From positions 434,001 through 498,000 of the forward strand of contig NZ_CP109178.1 of assembly GCF_036248255.1 (NCBI RefSeq): a stretch of DNA of 64,000 nucleotides, written 5' to 3'. The notes under the pieces are model-generated. The model was given only the letters and a program-made list of their open reading frames with translations, was not told the DNA's origin and did not search any database. Of the stretch, positions 35,073 through 43,324 are shown in pieces. Position 1 is the first letter of the stretch. Every line of letters starts with the position of its first letter. A program made the position numbers and the translations under genes. This DNA comes from Streptomyces sp. NBC_01717. GTDB lineage: Bacteria; Actinomycetota; Actinomycetes; Streptomycetales; Streptomycetaceae.

Positions 35073-35708
35073 TTGAACACCCGCACACTTACGGCCGCGC
35101 TCGGCTGTCTGGCCGCTGTGACCCTGGTCGGCTGTGACCCGGCCACCACAAGCCAGCAGCCCGCCGCTCCGACTCCTTCTGTCACCGCGGCGGAAACGAC
35201 ACCGTCGGCGAAGGACGACAAGCCTGCAGAGCGCAAGGCGGTAGCGAACTTCGTCGGCATGGGCCTGCAGTCCGCTCAGGACAAGGCCCAGGCTGACGGC
35301 TTCTACAGCCTGCGGTCCCACGACAGTGCAGGCCGGGATCGGCTGCAGGCGTTCGACCGGAACTGGAAGGTCTGCTCGCAGAACTACCCGCCGGGGAGGA
35401 CCGTCCCGGTCGACACCGAGCTGGACTTCGGCACAGTGAAACTCGAAGAGTCCTGTCCCTCGAAGGATCAGAAGGAGCCGAGGGTCGAGGGCGGCAAGAT
35501 GCCGAATCTGGTCGGCAAGTCCCTGAAGGCCGCGCGTGGGGCCCTCGACTCGGGTACCTCAATCACGGTGACCGATGCGGCAGGTGACCGCATGGTGCTG
35601 CTGGAGAGCAACTGGCAGGTCTGCACACAGTCCCCCAGTCCCGGAGTCGCCCTTCGCGGCCAGCCGGTCAAGTTCACCGCAGTCAAGTTCGAGGAGACCT
35701 GCCCGTAG
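35073..35708 (+). CDS. Secreted lipoprotein with two PASTA-like modules
   Basis: A 211-residue protein starting at TTG 35073, preceded by GGGGGGACAAC. The signal peptide ends in the lipobox LVGC (about residues 18-21). A Thr/Pro-rich linker leads to two repeats of about 65 residues: VANFVGMGLQSAQDKAQADG and MPNLVGKSLKAARGALDSG. Each runs to a matching end, VKLEESCP or VKFEETCP, with a W(K/Q)VC segment in the middle. The layout is that of PASTA modules, which bind peptidoglycan or beta-lactams. The paired cysteines suggest a disulfide per module. Exact function unknown. Confidence 0.8.
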   Translation: MNTRTLTAALGCLAAVTLVGCDPATTSQQPAAPTPSVTAAETTPSAKDDKPAERKAVANFVGMGLQSAQDKAQADGFYSLRSHDSAGRDRLQAFDRNWKVCSQNYPPGRTVPVDTELDFGTVKLEESCPSKDQKEPRVEGGKMPNLVGKSLKAARGALDSGTSITVTDAAGDRMVLLESNWQVCTQSPSPGVALRGQPVKFTAVKFEETCP

Positions 35709-35733
35709 AGACGCGGTAGCTCTGGCCTCGGAC

Positions 35734-35780
35734 GCAACGATGCCGCCGCCGCCCAGGACGGGCAGCGGCGACATCGTTGC
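35734..35780 (+). terminator. Hairpin after the PASTA-like lipoprotein gene
   Basis: Outer arms GCAACGATG (35734-35742) and CATCGTTGC (35772-35780) pair exactly, with an inner GCCGC/GCGGC helix after a two-base mismatch. It lies 25 bases past the stop. Confidence 0.65.
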
Positions 35781-36070
35781 TCAGGGGGGTGCCCTCTGTG
35801 ACGGGAGATAAGCCGGGTAGGTGCAAGAGTCCCTCGTACCGCGGGAACAGCTGTTTCTCGGCGGCTCCGAGGTCAACGAGCGTGCCCGCGCCTGCGGCGC
35901 CGCTGTCCCTGCCGCAGCGGAAAGTCAGCCATCGAAGCTCCTGTACGCCGAAGTTGCCGTGAAGGAGCCGAGCCCGAGCAGCTCGGCAGAAGGGCATGTC
36001 CCGACCTGCGAGGAATGGCACCCGGTGCATCAGAACGTTTGGGCAGGCACCCAAAGGAAACGCGAGAACC
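35781..36070. other. Intergenic region upstream of the Ala-rich protein
   Basis: About 290 bases. A plus-strand frame from GTG 35821 (85 codons) overlaps the start of the next gene by eight bases but has no family features; I could not decide whether it is coding. Confidence 0.3.
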
Positions 36071-36535
36071 ATGACTGAAGAGGCCAAGAATTCCGAGAAG
36101 GCAACAGGCACGTCCAACTCCGCGTCGTCTGCCACCGGACCTGGTGCGGGTCGCACGTCCCAGGCAGCCGGCAAGAAGACCACCGCGGCCGCTGGACGTG
36201 CGACAGAGGGAGACATCCACACCGCCGAAGCCGCGAAGTCGTCGGCCTCCGACGCTCAGGAGGCGACCGCCGCCGGCACGAGGTCCATCTCAACGGCCAC
36301 TCAGCAGGTGAGCCGGGCCGCGACCGCTGGGGTGGAAAGCGGCAAGCGCGCCGCCGCATCCGTCGGCGGCAAGGTCACTTCAGGGGCGCTCACGATATGG
36401 ACCGCGGTCAAGCATCGCAACGCCGTTGTAGCGGGCGCCGGTGCCACCGTCGTAGGCGTCGCCTTCGCCGCGGGGCGCCACACGGCCAAGCGGAAATTGG
36501 GGCCGGTGACTCGCCTCACCGGAGGCCGCATCTGA
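36071..36535 (+). CDS. Ala/Thr-rich small protein with C-terminal membrane segment
   Basis: A 154-residue protein. Residues 1-100 are low-complexity Ala/Ser/Thr/Glu with helix-forming spacing (SISTATQQVSRAATAGVESG), reminiscent of phasin-like or surface-coating helices. A hydrophobic stretch NAVVAGAGATVVGVAFAAG near residues 118-136 could be a tail anchor, followed by a basic end (RHTAKRKLGPVTRLTGGR). ATG 36071 has AAGGAAACGCGAG upstream. A hairpin follows at 36605-36649. Family not recognised. Confidence 0.6.
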   Translation: MTEEAKNSEKATGTSNSASSATGPGAGRTSQAAGKKTTAAAGRATEGDIHTAEAAKSSASDAQEATAAGTRSISTATQQVSRAATAGVESGKRAAASVGGKVTSGALTIWTAVKHRNAVVAGAGATVVGVAFAAGRHTAKRKLGPVTRLTGGRI

Positions 36536-36604
36536 ATGGCGCCTTGTGCGAAACGGGGGCTGTCCAAATGGTTGCTGCGCGGCTCGACTTGGCGAGCCGC
36601 GCCG

Positions 36605-36649
36605 AGGGAGCGGCGTACGCCGACGCGATGTCGGAGTACGCCGCTCCCT
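36605..36649. terminator. Bidirectional hairpin between Ala-rich gene and ABC-2 permease gene
   Basis: Arms AGGGAGCGGCGTAC (36605-36618) and GTACGCCGCTCCCT (36636-36649) are perfect complements around 17 bases that can form a further small stem. Two genes converge on it. Confidence 0.85.
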
Positions 36650-36693
36650 CTGGCAGGACGAGCCGCGGGAGGCCGTTCGCGCAGTCGTCGCGG

Positions 36694-37479
36694 CTACTTC
36701 GAATCGCGGTTGAAGACCGCCTTCGACCAGAAGTAGCCGAGCACCGCGAGACCCAGGCACCAGGCCACCGCGAGCCACCCATTGTTGCCGATCTCGCTAC
36801 CGAGCAGCAGCCCGCGCAGGGTCTCGATGGCCGGGGTGAAGGGCTGGTACTCGGCGATCGGCTGGAACCAGCCCGGCATCGCGTCGACCGGGACGAAGGC
36901 GCTGGAGATGAGCGGGAGGAAGATCAGCGGCATCGCGTTGTTGCTGGCCGCCTCGGCGTTCGGGCTGACCATGCCCATCCCGACCGCGATCCAGGTGAGC
37001 GCCAGGGCGAAGAGCACGAGCAGCCCGAAAGCCGCGAGCCACTCCAAGGCCGTGGCGTCCGTGGAGCGGAAGCCGATGGCCACGCCGACAGCGCCCACGA
37101 GCACCACGCTCACGACCGACTGCAGCACGCTGCCGATGACGTGCCCGATGATCACCGACCCGCGGTGGATCGCCATCGTGCGGAAGCGGGCGATGATGCC
37201 CTCGGTCATGTCGTTGGAGACGGACACCGCGGTCCCGATCGTGGTACTGCCGATGGTCATCAGCAGGAGGCCCGGCACGAGGTAGGCGATGTACGCGGAG
37301 CGGTCGGCGCCGCCGATGCCCGCGCTCATCACATCGCCGAAGATGTAGACGAAGAGCAGCAGCAGCACGATCGGCGTGAGCAGCAGGTTCAGCGTCAGGG
37401 ACGGGTAGCGGCGCGCGTGCAGGAGGTTGCGGCGCAGCATCGTGGACGAGTCGCGCACGGTGAGGGACAGGGAGCTCAT
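36694..37479 (-). CDS. ABC-2 type exporter permease (DrrB-like)
   Basis: A 261-residue membrane protein of the daunorubicin-resistance DrrB group. It has a cytoplasmic N-terminus (MLRRNLLHARRYPSLTLNLL), six predicted helices and the ABC-2 signature region LPLISSAFVPVDAMPGWFQP. The start overlaps the ATPase stop as TCAT on the plus strand (37476-37479). It should form an exporter with the ATPase; the cargo is unknown (drug, lipid or metabolite). Confidence 0.92.
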   Translation of the reverse strand: MSSLSLTVRDSSTMLRRNLLHARRYPSLTLNLLLTPIVLLLLFVYIFGDVMSAGIGGADRSAYIAYLVPGLLLMTIGSTTIGTAVSVSNDMTEGIIARFRTMAIHRGSVIIGHVIGSVLQSVVSVVLVGAVGVAIGFRSTDATALEWLAAFGLLVLFALALTWIAVGMGMVSPNAEAASNNAMPLIFLPLISSAFVPVDAMPGWFQPIAEYQPFTPAIETLRGLLLGSEIGNNGWLAVAWCLGLAVLGYFWSKAVFNRDSK

Positions 37480-38459
37480 CGGACAGCCTCCTTGGGCTGG
37501 CTGGGCAGGCTGGACTGGCCGGGCTGTGGGTCGGTGCCGCCGGTCAGGGCGAAGAACACGTCGTCGAGGTCGGGGGTGTGCACGGTCAGCTCGTCCGCCT
37601 CGATTCCGGCCGCGTCCAGCCAGTCGAGGATGGAGCGCAGTTCGCGCTGGCTGCCGCCGCTGGGGATCTGCAGCGCGAGCGCCTCGTCGTCCCTGGTGGC
37701 CTCGCGCAGCGCGGCGGCGGCGGACTGGTACGCGGTCGGGTCGGTGAACCGGAGTCGCACGTGGCCGCCGGGGACGATCCGCTTGAGCTCCTCGGCGGTG
37801 CCCTCGGCGGCGATCCTGCCGTTGTTGAGGACCGCGATACGATCGGCGAGCTCGTCGGCCTCCTCCAGGTACTGGGTGGTGAGGAAGACCGTGACGCCGT
37901 CGGAGACCAGCTCACGGATGATCCCCCACATGTTGTGGCGGCTGCGCGGGTCGAGGCCGGTGGTCGGCTCGTCGAGGAAGATGATCCGCGGGTTGCCGAC
38001 CAGCGTCATCGCGATGTCCAGGCGGCGCTTCATGCCGCCGGAGTAGGTGGAGGCGGGCTTCTTCGCCGCCTCCACCAGGTCGAAGCGCTCGAGGAGTTCG
38101 GCGGCGGTGCGCCGCCCCTCGCTCTTGGACAGGTGGTGCAGGTCCGCCATCAGGAGCATGTTCTCCTCGCCGGTGATCAGCCCGTCGACGGCGGAGAACT
38201 GTCCGGTGACGCCGATCGCGGCGCGGACCGCCTGGGGGTCGGCGGTGAGGTCGTGGCCGCCGACGCGGATCTCGCCGGAGCCGGCGTCGGCGCTGATCAG
38301 AGTGGAGAGGATCTTGACGGCGGTGGTCTTGCCGGCGCCGTTCGGGCCGAGCAGGGAGAAGATCGTTCCTTCGGGGACGGTCAGGTCGATGCCGTCGAGC
38401 ACGACCTTGTCGCCGTAGGACTTGCGCAGCCCGTTCGCCGTGATGGCCGGGTTGGTCAT
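37476..38459 (-). CDS. ABC exporter ATP-binding protein (DrrA-like)
   Basis: A 327-residue ATPase. It has Walker A GPNGAGKTT, signature YSGGMKRR (the DrrA form), and Walker B IIFLDEPTTGLDPRSR. A C-terminal extension of about 90 residues is typical of DrrA regulatory tails. It starts 15 bases after the DUF4097 gene and overlaps the permease gene, forming a three-gene operon. Confidence 0.93.
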   Translation of the reverse strand: MTNPAITANGLRKSYGDKVVLDGIDLTVPEGTIFSLLGPNGAGKTTAVKILSTLISADAGSGEIRVGGHDLTADPQAVRAAIGVTGQFSAVDGLITGEENMLLMADLHHLSKSEGRRTAAELLERFDLVEAAKKPASTYSGGMKRRLDIAMTLVGNPRIIFLDEPTTGLDPRSRHNMWGIIRELVSDGVTVFLTTQYLEEADELADRIAVLNNGRIAAEGTAEELKRIVPGGHVRLRFTDPTAYQSAAAALREATRDDEALALQIPSGGSQRELRSILDWLDAAGIEADELTVHTPDLDDVFFALTGGTDPQPGQSSLPSQPKEAVR

Positions 38460-38474
38460 GGGGGTTGCTCCTCT

Positions 38475-39143
38475 TTAGAGGCTGCGGGCGACGATGTCGC
38501 CGTGGGCGGTGGTCGCGCGGATGTGCAGGCCGGCGGCGGCGCCGTCGGTGTTCTCGAGCGCGTTGTGAATTCGGCCGTAGGCGGTGCCGGCATCGAGGGA
38601 GGCGGAGACTCCGTGGGCGGCACCGACCGAGATCTCGCCGACCTCGGTGTGCAGCACGACCGTGCCGCCCACGGCCTCGGCGATCCGGATGTCGCCCTTC
38701 TTGGTGCTGATCTCAGCGGGGCCGCCCAGGCGGCCGATGGATACGTCACCGGCGGCGGCAGTCAGGCGGACTCTCGCGGCCTCGTCGATCTTGACCGAGC
38801 CGTGGGCGCCCTCAAAGGCGATATCGCCGAACCGTCCGACAGCCCGCAGTTCGGCGCCGGCCGCCTTCGCCTCGACGCGGGAACCGGCGGGCAGCTGGAT
38901 AGCCACCGCGACGGATCCGGAGGGGCCGAGTATCTGGTTCTTCGCCGAGGCCGCGATCCGCAGCACGCCGTCGCCGTATTCGACCGTGGTCTGCTCCGCC
39001 GCCTTCACGTCGCGGCCCTTCGAGGCATCCGCAGGCAGCACCTCGACCACGGTGTCGGCCCGATCGGCGGCGATGAGCCGGATGCGTCCCGCAGGGATGT
39101 CCAGGACGGCTGAGATCGGGGTGGGGGTGTCGAACTTCTGCAT
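38475..39143 (-). CDS. DUF4097-family beta-helix protein
   Basis: A 222-residue protein with the repeated short beta-strand pattern of DUF4097 (AGRIRLIAADRADTVVEVLP; GSVKIDEAARVRLTAAAGDV; STKKGDIRIAEAVGGTVVLH). This predicts a right-handed beta-helix. No signal peptide or membrane helix is present. ATG 39143 follows GAGGAGAGCAC. In Streptomyces this gene commonly precedes DrrA/DrrB-like exporters; its role there is not established. Confidence 0.85.
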   Translation of the reverse strand: MQKFDTPTPISAVLDIPAGRIRLIAADRADTVVEVLPADASKGRDVKAAEQTTVEYGDGVLRIAASAKNQILGPSGSVAVAIQLPAGSRVEAKAAGAELRAVGRFGDIAFEGAHGSVKIDEAARVRLTAAAGDVSIGRLGGPAEISTKKGDIRIAEAVGGTVVLHTEVGEISVGAAHGVSASLDAGTAYGRIHNALENTDGAAAGLHIRATTAHGDIVARSL

Positions 39144-39577
39144 CGTGCTCTCCTCCTGTGCTCGTTGTTTCTGACACTCGCTGGCCACAGCGCAGACGTT
39201 CATCGGGGCTCAGGGGAACTCACGGGGTGTCGCGCACTGCTCCAGCACGTCGAATGCCTCGGTGCGGAAATTCACCGCATATCCGCTCGGCTCACGGCGC
39301 CGGCGCCCGCTCCGCCACGGTGACCGCACAGCCGTTCCGGGCCGACCGGTACGCCAGCACCGGACCGGCCCGCTCGCGCCCGAGGTCAACTCCCGCTTGG
39401 TCATGCCCACTTCCCGTCCCACGCCGCAGCCGTGCCTGCGGCGCGGCTGGCAACAGCGTGAACGGTCGCCGATCGATGATCAACGGCGAAGTCGGCAAGG
39501 CTGCGTTACCCGCTGGGTCATCGATACGCATTGTGTCAACGCAGCGATGACCGATAGGTTCACGATCAGGAGGGGAC
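39144..39577. other. Intergenic region with a possible decayed small gene
   Basis: These 434 bases divide the DUF4097 operon from the LysR pair. On the minus strand at about 39210-39405, pieces in three frames (MTKRELTSGASGPV, LAYRSARNGCAVTVAERAPA, YAVNFRTEAFDVLEQC) could be parts of one small broken gene. This is a weak call. The remaining bases should hold the promoters. Confidence 0.3.
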
Positions 39578-40477
39578 ATGGAACTGCGCGACATCGGGAT
39601 ATTCCTGACGCTGGCGGAGGAACCGCACTTCGGACGCACCGCCGAGCGACTGCACGTCACCCCGTCCCGGGTCAGCCACGCCATCAAGAAGCAAGAACGC
39701 CGCATCGGCGCCCCGCTCTTCGAGCGGACCTCACGCACGGTCCGCCTCACCCCGCTCGGCCAGCAGCTCCGGGACGACCTGCTGCCTGCCCACCAGCGGA
39801 TCCAGCAGGCCGTCGACCGGGCCGCGGCCGAAGCGCGGACCGGCTCCGGCACGCTGCGCGCCGGCTGCACCACCCCCTGGTGCGCCGACCTGCTGCTGCG
39901 GGCCGCCGATATCTTCCGCGGCCGGCATGCCGGATGGACCGTGGGTGTCCGGGAGATTCAGTTCAACGACCTGTACGGCTCGCTGCACCGCGACGAACTC
40001 GACCTGCAGCTCATTGAATTCCCCGTGCACGAAGCCGGCACCGCGGCCGGGCCCGTGCTGTTCCGCGAGCGCCGGGCGCTGATGGTCCCGGCCCCCCACC
40101 CCCTGGCCCGCCGCGAGAGCGTGTCGCTGGAGGACCTGGCCGACGTGCCGCTGATCACCCTGGACCACAAGCTCCCGAAACCCGTGGCGGACATCCACTT
40201 TCCCCCTCGTACGCCGATGGGCCGCCCCGTCCCTCGCGGCCCGTCCTACACCTTCTGGCCCGAGGTCCCCGCCCTGGTCGCCGCGGGTCTCGGTGCCTCC
40301 ATCGTGGCGGCCCGTGCCGCCCGCTACCACAACCGGCCCGGCATCGCCTTCATCCCCTTCCGGGACGGGCCGACCTTGGACTACGGCGTGCTGTTGCACG
40401 CCGACAAGCAGGCGCCGCTCGTTCCGGCGTTCGTCGACCTGCTCCGCGAGCTCGCCGACTCGGACGGCGGTGAGTGA
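39578..40477 (+). CDS. LysR-family regulator, first of a tandem pair
   Basis: A 299-residue protein. The winged HTH is MELRDIGIFLTLAEEPHFGR with VTPSRVSHAIKKQERRIGAP, followed by a divergent effector domain (GTLRAGCTTPWCADLLLRAA). GAGGGGAC precedes ATG 39578. Its first 64 residues differ at only four positions from the next gene, while the effector halves are clearly different. No obvious target gene adjoins it, so the regulated function is unknown. Confidence 0.9.
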   Translation: MELRDIGIFLTLAEEPHFGRTAERLHVTPSRVSHAIKKQERRIGAPLFERTSRTVRLTPLGQQLRDDLLPAHQRIQQAVDRAAAEARTGSGTLRAGCTTPWCADLLLRAADIFRGRHAGWTVGVREIQFNDLYGSLHRDELDLQLIEFPVHEAGTAAGPVLFRERRALMVPAPHPLARRESVSLEDLADVPLITLDHKLPKPVADIHFPPRTPMGRPVPRGPSYTFWPEVPALVAAGLGASIVAARAARYHNRPGIAFIPFRDGPTLDYGVLLHADKQAPLVPAFVDLLRELADSDGGE

Positions 40478-40479
40478 GC

Positions 40480-41355
40480 ATGGAACTGCGTGATATCGAG
40501 ATCTTCCTGACGCTGGCGGAGGAGCTGCACTTCGGGCGCACCGCCGAGCGGCTGCACGTCACCCCGTCCCGGGTCAGCCACGCCATCAAGAAGCAAGAAC
40601 GCCGCATCGGCGCCCCTCTGTTCGAGCGGACCTCCCGCACGGTCCGCCTCACCCCGGCCGGTGAGCAACTCTCCCTGGCCCTCCGGCCTGCCTATCGGCT
40701 GCTTATCGACGGGATCGAGGAGGTGTCGGTGTCCGTCCGGGGCTCGGGCGGCACGCTCACGCTCGGTACCATGGGCCCGCAGAGCTGGATGATCCGCGAG
40801 ATCATCGAACACTTCCAGACCCGTCATCCGGCCGTGCGGCTGGTCCACAGAGAGCTGAGCACCGTCGATCCGCTCACGCCGCTGCGATCGGGCGAGATCG
40901 ACGTGGCGCACGTGTGGCTGCCGGTGCGCGAGCCCGACATCACCGTCGGCCCGATCACCCACACCTCGCCGATCATGCTGTTCATGGCCGCCACCCACCC
41001 GTACGCCGACCGCGAGTCGGTCTGCCTGGAGGACTACGGTGAGCTGACCTTCCTGGCCCACCGGTCGCCGATCCCGGCCTCCATGGAGGAGGTCTTCCAG
41101 CCCTTCCGCACCCCCTCGGGACGCCCCATCGCCCGCGGCCCGGAGGTCGCCGAATGGGACGACATACTCAAGGTGGTCAGCGCCGGGCAGGCCGTCGCCG
41201 CCACCGCCGCCGAGGCCGCCCGCTTCTACCCCTGGCCCAACCTGGTCTACCTCCCCGTCCGCGATGCGACGCCCTGCCGCTGGGCGTTCGCCTGGCGCAC
41301 CGACGACCACAACCCCCTGATTCGTGCCCTCGCCGATGCCGCCACCGAGGAATGA
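40480..41355 (+). CDS. LysR-family regulator, second of a tandem pair
   Basis: A 291-residue protein when started at ATG 40480; GTG 40474 would add two residues and overlaps the end of the first gene. The DNA-binding half is nearly identical to its neighbour's. The effector domain (GTLTLGTMGPQSWMIREIIE; GEIDVAHVWLPVREPD) is different. The pair is probably co-transcribed. Having the same DNA reader with two sensors suggests both act on the same operators in response to different signals. Confidence 0.9.
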   Translation: MELRDIEIFLTLAEELHFGRTAERLHVTPSRVSHAIKKQERRIGAPLFERTSRTVRLTPAGEQLSLALRPAYRLLIDGIEEVSVSVRGSGGTLTLGTMGPQSWMIREIIEHFQTRHPAVRLVHRELSTVDPLTPLRSGEIDVAHVWLPVREPDITVGPITHTSPIMLFMAATHPYADRESVCLEDYGELTFLAHRSPIPASMEEVFQPFRTPSGRPIARGPEVAEWDDILKVVSAGQAVAATAAEAARFYPWPNLVYLPVRDATPCRWAFAWRTDDHNPLIRALADAATEE

Positions 41356-41657
41356 CCACGGACTTGCACGTCGCTCCCACCGCCGAGCGGCTACAGCCGA
41401 CCGCGCAGTAAGGACAGATGGAAGGAACCACCCGTTCGGCCGTGTCGGTGCGCGGCCTGAGCCGCTGTGTGTGTGCGGAGACGGCAGCCCGGCCACGCCC
41501 CAGCGGGTCGGTTCCGGTCAGCTGTCGGTAGACGGGCCAGTCGCTGACCCAGGTGCGCACACCCATCACGTGTCCTCTCGGGCGGCCGGACTCCTGCCGG
41601 CAGTCGCGGGCGTTCCTCCCAGCGTCACCCGCCGGGCCTCCTGCTGCGCGCGGAGCT
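41356..41657. other. Intergenic region, nothing recognised
   Basis: Three hundred bases between the second LysR gene and the convergent 85-residue protein gene. No frame shows family features, and no perfect hairpin was seen. Confidence 0.4.
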
Positions 41658-41915
41658 TCAGGCGGACGGTTCGTCGGGCACGGGATGTCCGGGACGGTTG
41701 CCGGAGCGCGGGGCGCCCCTCCGCCCGGTGCCGGCCTCGTCCGTATCGGGAATCTTCGGGTCGGGCTGCTCGTCGGCGGTGGAGTGAATCGAGGCGCCTG
41801 GGACGTCCCAGGGGTCCTCGTCAGCGGTGACCTGCTGATCGGGCAGGTCCCTCGGTATCGGCTTCGGTGTCGGCCCCCCGCTGTTCCCAGGGGCTTCCGG
41901 GCGGTGCTCGCTCAC
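41658..41915 (-). CDS. Small acidic, proline-rich hypothetical protein
   Basis: An 85-residue hydrophilic protein rich in Pro, Asp and Glu (KPIPRDLPDQQVTADEDPWD; PDPKIPDTDEAGTGRRG). It looks intrinsically disordered. GTG 41915 is preceded by GAGGAAG at a good distance. The codon pattern and the ordered acidic motif argue that it is translated, but I do not recognise a family. Confidence 0.5.
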   Translation of the reverse strand: MSEHRPEAPGNSGGPTPKPIPRDLPDQQVTADEDPWDVPGASIHSTADEQPDPKIPDTDEAGTGRRGAPRSGNRPGHPVPDEPSA

Positions 41916-42383
41916 TGCGTTCTCGCTTCCTCACAGGGGGTGGCGTGTGGCGCGAGTACCCGGGCGGCCCGCGAGTATGCCGGCGATCGGAGCCCCTACG
42001 CCGAGACTGGTCAGCTGCGCAACGTCGAGGGGCTCCCCCTCGGTCGTGCGCGACCGCCCTCGCCCCCGACCCTCTCTACGCCTCTGCGGGGAGGTCGTCC
42101 TCGGTGCGCTCCTCCTGCGCGCCTACCTGGCCGGCCCGGCGGCGACCGCACCTGTCAGGAAGCCGTCGCGCTGTTGGCGATCCTGGCCGCCTTCTCCTCG
42201 CTGCGCAGGGCCAGACAGGTCTTTTCATCCCCGATCCGAGGCGTGGGCACGGGCGTTCCTCCGCTCCCCTCCGCCTGGAACTGCTTTGCTTCCAGTTGAT
42301 TCCCCCTGCGGCCGGGGAATGTGTGCAGCCCCACCGGGCACCGGATGAACACGAGCCATGCACGACCACCACGAGGAGGCACC
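41916..42383. other. Upstream region of the antiporter operon
   Basis: This 468-base stretch precedes the cation-antiporter genes. Open frames exist on both strands but none shows conserved features. It must contain the operon promoter; a clear promoter was not identified by eye. Confidence 0.4.
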
Positions 42384-42434
42384 TTGCGCATCACAGAGTT
42401 TCCTGCGGCGGCCCGCCCTCCGGCCCTCGCATGA
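42384..42434 (+). CDS. Possible 16-residue leader peptide of the antiporter operon
   Basis: TTG 42384 has GAGGAGG four bases upstream and opens a 16-codon frame (MRITEFPAAARPPALA). Its TGA overlaps the ATG of the next gene as ATGA (42431-42434). The following gene has no ribosome-binding site of its own, so translation of this short frame could be what delivers ribosomes to it. Confidence 0.35.
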   Translation: MRITEFPAAARPPALA

Positions 42435-42613
42435 CGGGAAGACGGCTGGGTGGCCTGGTCGCCGAAATCCTCGTGTGGCAAGTGTCGCTGTCGGCACTTT
42501 GGTTGGTGCTCATCAGCACGCTCGAACCGCTGGAGGTGTTCGCCGGTCTGGGATGCGCACTGCTGGGGGCCGTCGCCGCCGTCGCTGCACGCAGGGCTGT
42601 GAGCGGCCGGTGA
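42431..42613 (+). CDS. Miniature MnhE-like subunit
   Basis: A 60-residue protein with two hydrophobic helices (ILVWQVSLSALWLVLIST and FAGLGCALLGAVAAVAARRA). Its place as first gene of an Mrp/Mnh operon suggests the E subunit, but normal MnhE has about 160 residues, so only the membrane part would remain. It overlaps the next GTG start as GTGA (42610-42613). Confidence 0.6.
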   Translation: MTGRRLGGLVAEILVWQVSLSALWLVLISTLEPLEVFAGLGCALLGAVAAVAARRAVSGR

Positions 42614-43071
42614 ACGCATGGCTCGCGTGCGCATCCGTACTCCTGGTAGCAGGTCTCTTCCCTGTCGTGTGGGGTGTGGCGACCGGATCGCTCGGGCGCA
42701 GGGTCGTCGCCCAGAACTTCGGCACCTCGGTGGTCTGTCTGGTCATGCTGCTGCTCGCCCAGGGATACGACCGCCCCGCCTACACAGATCTCGCTCTGGT
42801 CCTCGCCGTGCTGGGCCCCGTCGGCACGCTCGTGTACGCACGGCTGCTCGCCGACGAACTGGGCGAGTCCCCGCCAAAGGCACAGCTGCCGACCGTGCTG
42901 GCGGCCGCAGCGACCGTGCCGGTCGTGATCGCGTCGTGCGTGGCCGCCGGCCCGGGGCGGGCGGCGGTGAAACTCGTGGTCGTGGGAGTTCTGCTCGTCG
43001 CCGGAAACGTGATTTCCTCACGGACACTGTCCGGCGCCTACGTGGAGCCGAGCGAGGCCCGACGTGACTGA
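42610..43071 (+). CDS. MnhF-MnhG-like fused membrane subunit
   Basis: A 153-residue membrane protein starting at GTG 42610. The first half (RRVVAQNFGTSVVCLVMLLL; TDLALVLAVLGPVGTLVYAR) has the MnhF pattern with acidic residues between helices. The second half (AAVKLVVVGVLLVAGNVISS) resembles MnhG. In Mrp/Mnh complexes F and G are usually separate small subunits of about 90-110 residues each, so the fusion appears compact. It overlaps the DUF4040 gene by eight bases. Confidence 0.65.
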   Translation: MNAWLACASVLLVAGLFPVVWGVATGSLGRRVVAQNFGTSVVCLVMLLLAQGYDRPAYTDLALVLAVLGPVGTLVYARLLADELGESPPKAQLPTVLAAAATVPVVIASCVAAGPGRAAVKLVVVGVLLVAGNVISSRTLSGAYVEPSEARRD

Positions 43072-43324
43072 CGGCCTCATCGTGATCTCCCTGTTCCTGG
43101 TCGCGACCACCGCGACGGCCGCCGTGGCGGTCCGTGATCCGGCCCGTCAGGCTCTGGTTCTCTCGGTGCTCGGTCTGGCGCTCGCGGTGCTGTTCACCGT
43201 CCTCCAGGCGCCGGACGTCGCCCTGTCACAGCTGGCGGTGGGCTCGGCACTGACCCCGTTGCTGATCCTTCTGTCCGTCCGGAAAGTACGCCGCCGTGGC
43301 CAGCGCGACGAAGGCGGCCGATGA
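43064..43324 (+). CDS. DUF4040 membrane subunit (MbhD-like)
   Basis: An 86-residue protein with helices LIVISLFLVATTATAAVAVR, LVLSVLGLALAVLFTVLQAP and the signature DVALSQLAVGSALTPLLILL. This segment is normally part of the MrpA C-terminus or a separate MbhD subunit and helps form the proton or cation path. It starts at GTG 43064 and overlaps the next gene as ATGA. Confidence 0.8.
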   Translation: MTDGLIVISLFLVATTATAAVAVRDPARQALVLSVLGLALAVLFTVLQAPDVALSQLAVGSALTPLLILLSVRKVRRRGQRDEGGR

